A DNA stretch of 64,000 nt, taken from NCBI GenBank assembly GCA_964030785.1, contig OZ034967.1:57704665-57768664 (forward strand), given 5' to 3'. A program made the translations under genes and the position numbers. A model generated the notes under the pieces. That model worked only from the letters and a program-made list of their open reading frames with translations, was not told the origin of the DNA and ran no database searches. This stretch comes from Siderastrea siderea (taxonomy: Eukaryota > Cnidaria > Anthozoa > Scleractinia > Rhizangiidae). Shown piece after piece: positions 12,336 through 22,579 of the stretch (positions are counted from its first letter, which is position 1; the number at the start of each line of letters is the position of its first letter).

Positions 12336-12361
12336 GCAGAGTTCAATCCTGGACATAAGTG

Positions 12362-12369
12362 CAGTCATC
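12362..12369. repeat. Target-site duplication CAGTCATC (right)
   Basis: Right copy of the 8-bp duplication at 7818-7825. Confidence 0.75.
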
Positions 12370-12482
12370 TGGGCACATTTAATGTTTTAATTCACAAACT
12401 ACCGTTTTTACGATAACTAAGATTTCAGAAGTCGTAAAAAAGACGGGCAGATGTGTGAATATTCAATGGTGTTACTTTTCAG

Positions 12483-12635
12483 ACGTGGATGAATGTAACC
12501 CTGTGTATGTGGAAGCTTTAAACAAGACCGTGATTCTCGCCGGATGCGATCAGCTCTGTAATAACACGCCTGGAAATTACACCTGCAACTGTAACAAAGG
12601 ATTTCGTCTGCTGTCTGATGGAAAACAGTGCCTAG
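12483..12635 (+). CDS. EGF-like exon 2 (cbEGF type)
   Basis: A 153-bp, phase 1-1 exon between TTTTCAG and G|GTAAGC. It starts DVDEC and contains six cysteines, with a longer first loop (NPVYVEALNKTVILAGC) and an N-glycosylation sequon (NYT). The DVDEC start and the aromatic/Gly spacing are those of calcium-binding EGF domains. It is nearly identical to the exon at 17365-17517, its counterpart in the duplicated module. Confidence 0.85.
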
Positions 12636-13050
12636 GTAAGCTTTTTTTTACCCCTGGTTAGATATATGGAATCTTAAAAGTTTTCTTTTCAAACCTTCTC
12701 TTAATACAGTAAGTCAGCAGTCATTTGTGCCCAGTTGTTCGTTTGCTCAAATTTCTCCCATTCTCACCAAAGTTAGCGGGTGATCTTTACTTACCGCTTC
12801 GTGAACTTACTACGTTCGTCCTTGTAACAAACTAAAGACCTTTTTAACTAAGGGTGACACGTACTAATAGTAAAAACATGAAAATCTACGGTCCTTTAAT
12901 TGAATAAAAATGCAGATATTTGCAGAAATTTGGGTGTCATTATTAAATGTTTAGGCCGCTACTTCAAAAGTTATTTGAAGCTGTTACAAGATGTGCTTCA
13001 AAGAGCAGGTAACTTTTCTTGAAGTTTCTTGCTAATCTTCTCAATTGCAG

Positions 13051-13173
13051 ACATAAACGAATGTGTCTCCAGTAATGGAAACTGCAGTCACCACTGTGTT
13101 AACACTGTAGGCTCCTATTTGTGTCGATGTAAACCTGGTTTTATCTTGGATTCAAATGGACATTCCTGCTCAG
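13051..13173 (+). CDS. EGF-like exon 3 (cbEGF type)
   Basis: A 123-bp, phase 1-1 exon between ATTGCAG and G|GTTAGT. It encodes DINEC...NGNC...C...[11 protein letters not shown], a canonical calcium-binding EGF repeat with the consensus Asn/Asp, aromatic and Gly positions. The paralog is the exon at 17860-17982. The downstream intron start is also conserved between the two modules. Confidence 0.85.
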
Positions 13174-13341
13174 GTTAGTTGTCAGTGAAGAAGGAGGATA
13201 TTGAAAGCTCGCTAATGACCGACCACTTGAGAGGTAGAGAGCAGTTTTGGTGCATGATCTTAGGGCCATTAACGATGTTCAAGGCAATCCACGGAAAAAT
13301 ATTGACGGTTTAACAAAACACGCTGTTCCTTTTGCTTTCAG

Positions 13342-13374
13342 TTGTTAATGACCGACTGTGTCCTGTAGCAGAAG
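13342..13374 (+). CDS. Possible 33-bp phase-1 microexon
   Basis: Bounded by TTGCTTTCAG and G|GTATGA, 33 bp, phase 1-1, so it would insert 11 residues (VVNDRLCPVAE-like) after EGF exon 3 without changing frame. A similar 3' half plus donor occurs at 6239-6260. It has no clear counterpart after the second module. Function unknown. Confidence 0.3.
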
Positions 13375-13443
13375 GTATGAAAACAAGGGCAAAGGACAAT
13401 TTTTGAAGTTTTCCATGAACATTTAACTGTTTTAAATAAATAG

Positions 13444-13613
13444 AAAACTTTTTTCCGTGTTTGCATAGCCTGATATAAACAAGAAACGGGTTGAGAGAAT
13501 TCGAGACAGTTATGAAAACCCGAGACGAAGTCGAGAGTTTGGGTAACTTTCGAAAATTCTCCCAACCTCTTCGTGTTTATATCAGGCTATACAAACACAG
13601 GAAAAAGTTTTTA
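13444..13613. repeat. Foldback element, about 57-bp arms
   Basis: 13444-13500 is inverted at 13555-13613 (core 'tagcctgatataaaca' / 'tgtttatatcaggcta') with only a few mismatches. It is probably a small foldback MITE in the intron after EGF exon 3. Confidence 0.75.
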
Positions 13614-13737
13614 TTTCTGTTATAGTACGCACAACTGTGACGTCACAGCTGTGTTTACATAATGACATACTCTCATGCAAATACACCTCTCAGCCAAATC
13701 AGAGCCGCGTGGTATCTTAGTTATTCAATAACTTCCT

Positions 13738-13818
13738 ACAGCTGTATAGGAAGCAATACAAAACCCGTCAATGCAAACTGAGAAACATTCGTAAAGGACT
13801 TTGAAGCAACTAGTTTTC
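13738..13818 (+). repeat. Direct repeat flanking the recombinase region (left)
   Basis: 'agcaatacaaaaccc...aatgcaaactga...gaagcaactagttttcta' recurs at 16385-16475 in the same orientation, about 2.65 kb away, bracketing the tyrosine recombinase gene. Confidence 0.65.
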
Positions 13819-13825
13819 TAATCTA

Positions 13826-14125
13826 AAAAGTTAAGGTGCTCGCGCACGAAAGAAAAAGTCACAAACGATGCGGCTTTAGTGAGTGTATCCTGAGTTGAAT
13901 GGCACGTGTGACTTTTTTCATCAGTTACTCTTAAAATACAACTCCCGCGCATAAAGATCAAAACTGTTAGAAACGTTTGAAACGTTTCCTAATCATAAAT
14001 CTTAAAGTTTACGTTCAAAAAGTTAAGAAGGTGCTCGCGCGCGAAAGAAAAAAGTCACAAACGGTGCACGCTTTACTTCATTTATAGTGTAATGCGATGT
14101 GTGACTTTTCTTATCCATTGTTTTT
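13826..14125. repeat. Two-copy tandem repeat, about 190 bp
   Basis: 'aaaaagttaaggtgctcgcgcacgaaagaaaaagtcacaaacg' at 13826 is repeated at 14018 with the same downstream 'tgtgacttttttcat'. Non-coding. Confidence 0.65.
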
Positions 14126-14164
14126 GTCATAGGATTGAAGCATAGGATTTGAAGTACTATTTTA

Positions 14165-14298
14165 AAAACGAGTGCGAGGGTTTCATCAGGTTTCCAAACA
14201 CGAGAAAACATTTGAAACCACGAGGCCGCAGGCCGAGTGGTTTTATTGTTTTCGAGTGTTTGGAAACCTGATGAAACCCGAAGCACGAGTTTTTGAAA
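14165..14298. repeat. Foldback element, perfect 24-bp arms
   Basis: 14178-14201 (gggtttcatcaggtttccaa...) is the exact inverted complement of 14256-14279, with further partial pairing inside and outside. The interior has ggccgcaggcc. It lies just upstream of the recombinase gene. Confidence 0.8.
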
Positions 14299-14520
14299 TT
14301 ACTTCTCCAACAAAAAAAATTAGAAGCACTTATCATTTTAATGAGTTTTCTCGATTCAAATATTCTATTTGAGGATCGTAATCAACGCTTTGAGGCGTTG
14401 ATTGAGATCCCGTCGCCGACGTGCTAGTGTGTGAAATTATTCTTGCATTTAATGCAACGTTTTTCAGTCTTGTTGTTTGTCAGTTCGAAGCAAACACGTT
14501 GCTTTGAATTCACAAGCCAA

Positions 14521-15875
14521 ATGGCAGAAATGGCAGAGTACAGATTTAGAGCTGCCAAAACTTTTGAACAAGAAGAAAAGTGTGTGGCCAGCGCTATTCC
14601 GAAGTCTACCCAATATAAAAACAAATGGGCGGTTGGAATTTTTGAACAATGGCAAAAAGTCCGAGTTCCTAAAGTAGCAACGTTGGAACCAGGCGGTCTA
14701 TTTAAAAATTACGATCTGCACAAAGTTCAGTCCTTGGAATTTCCGTTGCTTGAAATGGATGCTTTAAGCCTCAATTATTGGCTGGCAAAGTTTATCCAAG
14801 AAGTTGCTAAACCATCAAAGGAAAGATACCCACCCAGAACCATATATCAGATTGTGTGCGGAATACGTCGATTCATGGAGGAAAAGAATGCAAACTTGGA
14901 TTTCAATCTCCTCGATGCATCAGACAAAAGGTGCAGTAGTGTTGCTTTCATTGTCATAATTTGCTCTCATATTGTTATAGTCCAGCTGAATTCAAGGTTA
15001 TGTTTATTTTCTTGTAGGTTCTCTATCTTGCCTCGTGTTCTTGACGCGGAAATGAAGGAAGGGACAAGACTTGGGATTGGAATTGCGAACAAGAAAGAAG
15101 AAAAGCAACCTGTCAATGAAGAGCACGAAAGGAAATTTTGGACATTAGGGTTGTTAGGAAATCACCAAGCTAAGTCGTTATTGAATACCGTTTATTTTTA
15201 TAACGGGAAGTTATTTGGCCTCCGTACTAGCGAGCATAGGAGTATTAGTTTAAATAATTTTGAAATTGGCGATAACTATATTCGGTTTGAGGAGAACGTC
15301 TCGAAGACGTTCCATGGGGGCTTACTGGATCTCAAGTATGAGCCACGTGTTGTAAGACATATTTGTCACGAAGTTGGTGAAAAGCACGACCCCTGTCTAG
15401 TTGACATGTATCGTTTGTATGTCGGTCTAGTTGAATGCATTGGTAAAGATATGGAAGCCTTCTATTTTAGGCCGAATGCAAAAAAATTTTCATTCGATAA
15501 ATCGCCGTGGGTGTTAATACGTTAAATCAAATTTTGCCAGATATGTGCAAAGCCGCAGGGCTGAAACGGAAGACCTCCCACTCTCTACGGGTTACATGTG
15601 CCTCTACTCTGTTTAATGCAGGGGTTGATAGTAAACTAATCCGCGATAGAACTGGGCACAAGTCAGATTCTCTTCTTAAGTACGAAAAACCAGAGGAGAA
15701 AGTTATTTCTAAAGTAAGCGCTATTTTAGGGCCGAAGTGTGCGAGCCAGGATAAAAATGAACCAAATGACAAGGTCATGCCTATTGAGAAGGAATTTAAT
15801 TTAGAGAAGGATACAGCTTTTTGTTTTGGTGACTTTAATAACTGCAACTTCACATTCAACGTTAATAGCAAATAA
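14521..15875 (+). pseudogene. Crypton-like tyrosine recombinase, one frameshift
   Basis: The ATG at 14521 opens a protein of the type found in Cryptons and in host KIAA1958/ZMYM-like proteins. An N-terminal helical SAM-like region (about residues 1-130) precedes a catalytic domain with the first Arg in LFGLRTSEHR and the second box TSHSLRVTCASTLFNAG (HxxR), followed by RTGHKSDSLLKYEKP with the candidate nucleophilic Tyr. An 87-bp GT-AG intron (14931-15017) divides by three and has no in-frame stop, so it reads through as ORF. A single-base loss near 15505 breaks the frame between DKSP and GVNTLNQ. All catalytic motifs are otherwise present, so either the decay is recent or there is a sequence error. 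It sits in the intron between EGF exons 3 and 4. Confidence 0.8.
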
Positions 15876-16976
15876 GCTTTATTTAATGTATGAACTTTGA
15901 AATGTGTGAATAAATAAATTTGTTGATGTCCATGTTTTCGTCTTGCCTTTTGAATATGCAGATTAAGAAACAATTTACACGCGGGTTTGAAATCGTTTCT
16001 AAACGCGTGTGGTTTTCAACTCGTTTTTCATTGGGTTTCTAAACTCATCCACCTGACCAGAATGGGCCGTTCTGGTAGGCTGATAACAATATGAATAATT
16101 AATGAGTTTGAGAATACTTTTTAACTCTCTATGAAGGAAAGAAGCTACGCAAAGCGAAATAAAAGCCGCGCGAACAGTCCTGCGTATTTTCGATGAAACA
16201 AGTGTCAGATGTTTTGACCATGTAGTTAGTGTTGGTTAGAAATCTTCAGTTGTTTTGCCAAGTGCATATCTATTCAAATGAATTTATGTAGCGCGAGATT
16301 TGAAAGCTTTCGTCTTGAGCATAATTTGAAAATACCGCTCTAAAAGTATAATTCTTACGCTCTGAACGCATCACGTTTCTTGCGGACAACAGCTGTAGCG
16401 TTAAGCAATACAAAACCCTTTAATGCAAACTGAATATCATTAGTAAAGAACCTTGAAGCAACTAGTTTTCTATTTTATCTTTGTCCAAATGATAAGGACC
16501 GATAAGTGGCAATCATGCAGTGTACCTGACCACCTACCCCGCTGCGTGAGTTTCGCTCCGAGGCAAACGTTATTATTGCCTTCCCCCCAGGGAAAATTGT
16601 TTATTTCTTCGCTTTCGGCGAAGTTTCAAACTTCCCGCCTCGGTAGTAATCGAAAATTTCAATGTGTGAAGATGGCATTGTTTTGGCTATTTCATCACCA
16701 GTAAACAATTAATGGCCAGGTCATCACCAGCAAACAATAACCCATTGTTTTCGAATTTGATCCCCTTTTCCCTTCCCCCTTTCCCCTTTCCCCATTTATA
16801 AAACAAATTCTTAAATAGATCCGTTAAAAAATTGCCTTTCGTTGAAAAGGTATGACGTTTCAATTTTGCCACATTGTTTCACAATGTAAAAAAAGTCCCC
16901 GCAAAGAAAAACAGGTAGCACTAACATTGTCATAAAAGCATGAGGACGCATTTCTATGCTTTTTGTTTCTTTACAG
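15876..16976. other. Intron sequence
   Basis: Holds the second flanking direct repeat (16385-16475) and a pyrimidine-rich stretch (16755-16800). No exon is seen until the acceptor at 16976. Confidence 0.4.
16385..16475 (+). repeat. Direct repeat flanking the recombinase region (right)
   Basis: Second copy of the 13738-13818 repeat. Confidence 0.65.
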
Positions 16977-17099
16977 ATCACGATGAATGTGCAACGAGCA
17001 TTCATGGATGCCAGCACAAGTGCAATAATTTGAATGGAAGCTTTTTCTGTTCATGCAATGCTGGTTTTGTATTGAACAAAGATAACAGAACGTGTTCAG
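16977..17099 (+). CDS. EGF-like exon 4 (paralog of exon 1)
   Basis: A 123-bp, phase 1-1 exon from TTTACAG to G|GTATGA. It starts DHDEC and has six cysteines. It is very similar to exon 1 (shared [20 protein letters not shown]), which shows that this and the next two exons are a duplicated three-exon module. Unlike exon 1, it retains the DxDEC calcium-binding start. Confidence 0.85.
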
Positions 17100-17364
17100 G
17101 TATGATATTCCTCCCCCTACCTTGGGTCTTATACACAGTGTTCGCATCGTAGGTACTTTGTGCAAAACCACTTAGTTAAACGGGCTCTGTTTTAGCAGTT
17201 TTTTGGCCCTCAGTAACTTATGTTCGTTTATGTCATAGTCAGTGATTTTCACTTCCTAACGAGACTTGCTTGTCGCTATTCGGTTACCAGTGATTTGGTG
17301 CACACTTAATGCTTGCACTCACAAACTCCTGTTTGTGTGAATGTTTATTGGCGTCACTTTTCAG

Positions 17365-17517
17365 ACGTGGATGAATGTAACCCTGTGTATGTGGAAAGTT
17401 TAAACAAGACCGTGATTCTCGCCGGATGCGATCAGCTCTGTAATAACACGCCTGGAAATTACACCTGCAGCTGTAACAAAGGATTCCATCTGCTGTCTGA
17501 TGGAAAACAGTGCCAAG
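17365..17517 (+). CDS. EGF-like exon 5 (paralog of exon 2)
   Basis: A 153-bp, phase 1-1 exon starting DVDEC, almost identical to exon 2 (differences such as A/S after VE and N/S before CNKGF). It encodes a calcium-binding EGF domain with an NYT sequon. The intron before it is the uninterrupted version of the intron holding the 4.5-kb element in module 1. Confidence 0.85.
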
Positions 17518-17859
17518 GTAAGCTTCAACTTTCTTTGCCCCTTATTACATATATCTTCATTTATTTGTGCCCAGTCGATCATTCGCTTGTGCTGCTTCCT
17601 GAAGGCACTACCTTCATCCTTGTAACAAAATAAACCTTTTAGCTGAGGCTGAAAAGAAAGAGTGCATCATGACAACTCTCACGATCGATCCTCAAAGTGA
17701 ACATAAGGTAAAAAATATGTAGATATTGACAGAGTTCATGGTGCCACCATTAAAATTTCACGGCCACGGATTGGAAAGTTTTTGAATCTATGACAAGTTC
17801 TACATTTTTGAAGTGTGATCAACTTTTACGAATTTTCTTACTAATTTTCATCCTTGCAG

Positions 17860-17982
17860 ATATAAACGAATGTGTCTCCAGTAACGGAAACTGCAGTTAC
17901 CAGTGTGTGAACACTGTTGGCTCCTATTTGTGTCGTTGTAAGCCTGGTTTTATCCTGGATTCAACTGGACAGTCCTGCTCAG
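17860..17982 (+). CDS. EGF-like exon 6 (paralog of exon 3)
   Basis: A 123-bp, phase 1-1 exon starting DINEC. It matches exon 3 nearly throughout ([18 protein letters not shown]...). It is the last EGF domain before the juxtamembrane exons. Confidence 0.85.
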
Positions 17983-18807
17983 GTTAGTTGTTAGTGAAGA
18001 AGGAAGATATTGGAAGCTTGCTAATGACTGGCTCTAGCGGACCAGCTTCGGATTAAACACGGATTAAACGGATTTAACAACTTCGTAAAACAACTTCTAG
18101 TTTATTCGCCATGTGCTAACTGACAACAACAACAACTTAGTCCCGTCTGGATTATGAGTAAAGCTAACATAGGTCCGCAATGAGTCTACAACACACTACA
18201 CTGGCCACAAGAGCTGTTTGGTTAGCTAATAGGGTCAGTCCCACTAAACGCTGAGCTGCTAAGAGACTCTTGGGCAGCTTGGTCATATTTACTGGGTACA
18301 TTATGACTCGCCTGTAGTTTGAGCCTTTCACACTGAGCAATAACAAATACGGAACTGAGCAAACACGTTCCTTTATTCCAAAATCAGCGTCAGATTTGGT
18401 TAGTGTTTTCGTGTCCAGAATTGGCTGCTGAAATTAGTATGCTTATTTATCCATTTTGTTTAGGGATGTCGAAAAGAAGGAGACCCGGATTACGTATCAC
18501 GTACGGTATATTTATTGTTTCGAGGTATAGCTTAGTGGTATTTCAACGTAAGAAAGGGAAACCGTAAAGCTTTTTCACTCTTCTTCTGAATAAAAAAAAA
18601 ACAAAGCTAATCTTTGTGCATCCTTGGAAATAATCATTTTTGGCAACGAAAAATCTCTTGTCCTATGTCTTAGTCGCCTGTCGATGGAATAAAACTTCGC
18701 AAAGTTGTAGTTCTGTCTTGATCTTGTTTTACACATCATCTGTGAGGCCACATTATCTGTGAGTTATCTCGCTGGGGGCTTGATTTCTCTTTTAATTCGA
18801 CCAGCAG
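17983..18807. other. Intron
   Basis: Its start is homologous to the intron after exon 3; the rest shows no recognised element. Confidence 0.5.
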
Positions 18808-18872
18808 AGATTGAAGCACCAAGTGACATTCCAACTACAGACCCATCTGCGTCGAGAATTCTTGAATTAAAG
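18808..18872 (+). CDS. Juxtamembrane linker exon 7
   Basis: A 65-bp exon taking phase 1 to phase 0, between ACCAGCAG and AAG|GTAAAA. It encodes an acidic, Ser/Thr/Pro-rich linker (IEAPSDIPTTDPSASRILELK). The reading frame is consistent with EGF exon 6 and with the following exon. The acceptor is weaker than the others, so the exact start is less certain. Confidence 0.55.
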
Positions 18873-19645
18873 GTAAAACTGTTTTATTTTTCTGCTATCA
18901 ATCGACACAAGGTTTGGCTAACGAGTAACTTCTTAAAACGCTGGTTAATTATCTTAATTTTAATTTGTGTTTTAATTATTGTTTGTAATTGTTTTAAAAT
19001 TATTAAGCCGCAGTTTGATAATAATACAACAACTATACGTTTCTGACGAATTGAGGACACGTTACGAAATCGGAAAATTGAAAAAGCTAGAAATTTTATT
19101 TCTCCTTACAAACTGTCTGTCATTTGTTTTAAGCTACCCCTTTTGTACTTAGGGTGATCAGTGCTTTTCAGCGAACGCACGTTCAGTATTTTGCAGCTGT
19201 TCTTTGCAGCTAAGCTCACCTGAGATTAGGCCACTGCCGTTCTTCTAAACAGTTAGGGTGACTTATAATTCATGAAATATTTTTGCTTGCACGCGATAGA
19301 TCAAAATGCGACACGTGTCGCAATGTGCCCCAGCCAAAGCTGGGACATATCAGCGATTATCGAGTGATATATTTTGGTTTAAAGGAGTTATTTAAAAACT
19401 TCAAGATCGAAAAGTGTTTGGTTGTTGTAACAGACAAGCCTTAGTTCAACATATTTGGAGATAAATCGGTGCCGGAAAAGAAGCTTCGCTTTCCTGATGT
19501 CCGCGAACAAACACCTATGCATATTTTCTCGCCAAATAAACGTTTTCGTCAGTCAGCAGTCCGAGTTTGACTTCCAATCTTTTGCCGTCGAAGTGCAATG
19601 TACTTCCTTTCAGCCACATGACAATAGACGCAATTTCAATTTCAG

Positions 19646-19738
19646 TTGTTCTACCGAGGGGAGTTGGATTCTTTGGACACCAAAGACAAGCAACAAATGC
19701 TGCAGCTAGTCGAACAGGAAGTAACCAGAGTACTGAGT
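19646..19738 (+). CDS. Juxtamembrane exon 8
   Basis: A 93-bp, phase 0-0 exon between AATTTCAG and AGT|GTAAGC. It encodes a charged, amphipathic helix-like segment. With the next two exons it could form a SEA-like juxtamembrane domain, but the similarity is too weak to assert. Confidence 0.6.
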
Positions 19739-20368
19739 GTAAGCATACTTCGTATATACTGACATACTGATTTGTATTGCATCTTTACAGCGTACTCCTC
19801 CTCTCGTTTAATCGTGGCTCAATGTACAGTGACTTTTACTTTTACAATTCTTGTAAAATGACTTAAAATGTAATTTTCTCAATGTATCATTCATTAAAAA
19901 ATATAACTTCCCTACCAGATTATGATTACTTTTTCTAGCGCTTTGTTTTTTTCGGTCGTCGTTATTAAGCGGCATTTTTATTTTCCTTGACCAACGCCAT
20001 TTTAAGGTAGCTGAGACCAGCTAGGTTTTTCTTCTGGGAAACAGCGACATTGTTACATTAAAGTGAACGAGGGAACTCGGGGTGAGCTTGAAGAAATGGG
20101 CAGTTTGAAAACGTACCGGCTACCTCAGATCAAAGAAACGAGAGACTAAGGGCAAAAAACTGAAAAATCACCTTTTTAGAGATTTTAAAGTAGTCCTGAA
20201 GAAAACCTTTCCCTGGTTTGAAGCCGGACAGTCCATTGAAAACAGGAATTTTTCCGGCCAACTTGGGGCATGCATATTCTTGTGCATATGTGACTATCAG
20301 CTAGTTTCAGTTTAGCAGCCGTATAGCACTGTATGTTTAAGTGTGCAATTCTTTTTTCAAATTTACAG

Positions 20369-20425
20369 ACTGCGCTTTCCAAAAAGAAGAAATCTGAGAT
20401 TAGCATAACCGAGTATGGAGTGCAG
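20369..20425 (+). CDS. Juxtamembrane exon 9
   Basis: A 57-bp, phase 0-0 exon from TTTACAG to CAG|GTAAAT. It encodes a Lys-rich segment followed by ISITEYGVQ, which is beta-strand-like. Confidence 0.6.
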
Positions 20426-20539
20426 GTAAATGCGTTGTATGCGTTATAATCACGTGTGCGGTGTCAGTTTTTTTTGTCAATAGATAATATTCGAAAGCTA
20501 ACATTTTCATGCTCCTTTTTGATTGATTTCATGTCGTAG

Positions 20540-20632
20540 GTCATTTTACAAGTGAGTGCAGCTGGTGTCGATGAACCCCACTTGCATGAAGTTTTGAGCA
20601 ATGGGATTGAAATAGAATACCACGGGAGAAAG
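20540..20632 (+). CDS. Juxtamembrane exon 10
   Basis: A 93-bp, phase 0-0 exon from TGTCGTAG to AAG|GTATTA. It encodes VILQVSAAGVDEPHLHEVL..., a plausible strand-helix unit. It is in frame with exons 9 and 11. Confidence 0.6.
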
Positions 20633-20699
20633 GTATTAGATCAAACCTCAGTATGAAAACAATCGTGATATACGATAAATTCATAAAAAATCCCTTTTT

Positions 20700-20812
20700 A
20701 TCTGTGCTTGTATGCGTTTACATACATGCATGAATGAAAAGCTGCATGCATGCAAAGGGTGCATGCATCAACTAGAGGTAGTTCTGCATGCCCTGTGTGC
20801 ATGCACATAGAG
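20700..20812. repeat. GCATGC-rich patch
   Basis: Five or more GCATGC/TGCATGCA palindromes in about 110 bp of intron (catgcatgaatg...tgcatgcatgc...gtgcatgcatc...ctgcatgccctgtgtgcatgcac). Confidence 0.7.
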
Positions 20813-21326
20813 ATTCAGAATGAAACCGGTAAAATTCTTGTAGCTATTGCGATGTCTAATGACGCAAAAATTTATGCGCAGCAAAGACGCGAAATATAAT
20901 TTATGGAATCATCTCAGAAACAAATTTGATGATTTCTAGATGGAGGACCGACTTTTAACAGTGGTGATGCCCATTATGGCCGGGTGGTTTCAAAAAATTC
21001 TACACGCTGGCCTTGTGTTTAGTGCACTAGCCTCTCTGAATGAAGGTTCGAATTTCCAGTGGAGATTCGATTGTCGCAATTATGTTGTTTCCCGACATGC
21101 GGGTGTAATCCTACAAAGGGCCAAGGGTCCCTTCCAGGGGGAAGGGGGGGGGGTATCTCAATTTCTGCTACAGATACTGATAAAAATAAGTTATTATGAT
21201 TGTTTTCACTCATTTTGTGAAGCATTTCCAACATATGCCTGCAACACATGTCTCGTCTTACACGTTCTGTGTGTTATCATATTTCTTATACATGTCCTTA
21301 ATCTTCTCCTTACCACGTTCTTCATC

Positions 21327-21685
21327 TAGGCCCGTTCATATTCTGCTGGCAAAACTTCAAGCAGAATAGGAGTTTATAGGGTCTAGGAACAGAATACGCT
21401 TTTTGCGGAAGAATCCGTTAGAAAAGGGCATTTTCAGGATCTGTCTGTTCTTACGGTGTGATGTCACTTCTCTTATACATAATACAATGCCTTGTGATTC
21501 TCGTGCGTTAATAGCAGGATTGCTTGCGAGTTTGAGACTGTTTTAACTATGAAATTGTGTGTGTGTTTTTTTGCCAAAGCAGAATGTAACAGAATAGCTT
21601 TCTCTAGCAAACTTTAGAGCAAAATAGGCCACCTAGCTAGCGGAATAGCCAGCTCCTTCTAGTAGGATGTGAATATGCCTACCTT
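21327..21685. mobile_element. Degenerate MITE-like insertion
   Basis: Internal 'agcagaata' motifs echo the element at 90-613. The ends 'taggcccgttcatattctgct' and the complement of 'gtgaatatgcctac' are loosely inverted. It lies in the intron before the transmembrane exon. Confidence 0.3.
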
Positions 21686-21720
21686 GATCTTACCCAGCTT
21701 TTTTTCACTTTTGTTTTCAG

Positions 21721-21871
21721 ATGCGTTTTATCGGATCATTCACCACACACTATCCAATCCCGACTTCTGCTCCAGCGAAAGGTTCAGGCAAATTAATGAG
21801 CAAAGAGGGCTCAAAGCAGTTTTCATGGAAACTTCCTGCCATTGTAGGTGGACCAATTCTAGTAGGCCTTG
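21721..21871 (+). CDS. Transmembrane exon 11
   Basis: A 151-bp exon (phase 0 to 1) from TTTTCAG to G|GTAAGC. It encodes a Ser/Pro/Thr-rich stalk and then the first half of a hydrophobic segment (LPAIVGGPILVGL). The segment continues in the next exon, giving one membrane span. Confidence 0.75.
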
Positions 21872-22106
21872 GTAAGCAGGATATATACTTAAATAATTTT
21901 TTTCTTTTAATCAAACGTCCAGATAAAATTGGTTCCTACCGGTGCAGGATGACGGATTTGTTTTGACTTTCCAGATAAAAGAGGTTTTGTTATGTAAATG
22001 TTGATAAAACACATTATCAAGGTTACCAACTTTTTATTTACATAGTTATTTCAGTATTTTTATTTAGAATGGCTTTCGAACTTATTTTGTGGCCTTTTTT
22101 CGTCAG

Positions 22107-22366
22107 TTATAGCTATCGCAGGTGGCGTTCTTCTCTGCAAAAGAAGAAAATTTAGGAAAAAGATTACTGTAACAAAGACGTCACGGTGTCAGTTTGACAA
22201 TCCCGTGTACTCATCCTTCGAAAACCTTCCCAAAGTATCTGAGAAAAGCGATGATTTGTCTGTGGACGGTAACGGCTTGGGGACCGATGTCAACTGGAGT
22301 GAGGTCGAGATGCAGCCTGTGAAGGATGCACCTGACAACGAAAACCGGGCTGGTGTTCACTTCTAA
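22107..22366 (+). CDS. Cytoplasmic tail exon 12 with NPVY motif, stop
   Basis: A 260-bp terminal exon from TCGTCAG to TAA (22364-22366). It completes the membrane span (IAIAGGVLLC), followed by a basic stop-transfer stretch (KRRKFRKK) and a tail containing DNPVY, the NPxY signal used for clathrin endocytosis or PTB-domain binding, then an acidic C-terminus. The gene is therefore a type I single-pass EGF-repeat surface protein. A polyadenylation signal follows at 22496. Confidence 0.8.
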
Positions 22367-22495
22367 ACTAAACCACAACGCTCAGTCTGGTAGACCCAAA
22401 CAAGTGTCATAAGATAAAAATAATTAAACGTTGATAAGAACTAAAGGAAATCGCTTTTCGCGATTTAAATTTAAGTGAACCTCCCTTTTAAAGCA

Positions 22496-22501
22496 AATAA
22501 A
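22496..22501 (+). promoter_or_regulatory. Poly(A) signal AATAAA
   Basis: AATAAA 130 bp after the stop codon of the EGF transmembrane gene, in AT-rich 3' UTR sequence. Confidence 0.5.
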
Positions 22502-22579
22502 CCTAAATTTTTTAACCTAAATATTAAGATAACAAAGATTTACTTAAAAACAAAAATGCTACACGACGAAACATTTTAA

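Larger units (their letters stand above)
7826..12361. mobile_element. 4.5-kb non-autonomous DNA element, 8-bp TSD
   Basis: The ends carry near-perfect inverted repeats: 7830-7851 (tatgtccaggattgaactct...) matches the complement of 12336-12357. The element is flanked by the 8-bp duplication CAGTCATC. Both subterminal regions are arrays of short A-rich repeats (cgaaaattacgaaaa-type, 7850-8860 and 12100-12330). The duplicated host intron at 17100-17364 shows the empty site, which fixes the borders. No transposase is visible. An 8-bp duplication is known for hAT, P and some other superfamilies, so the class is left open. It contains the nested 8951-10275 element and a 65-bp satellite (11262-11975). 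Confidence 0.7.

Noticed and set aside
21019..21329. Overlapping ORFs on both strands (76 and 129 codons)
   Set aside because: Intron sequence of the EGF gene with no domain or splice support.
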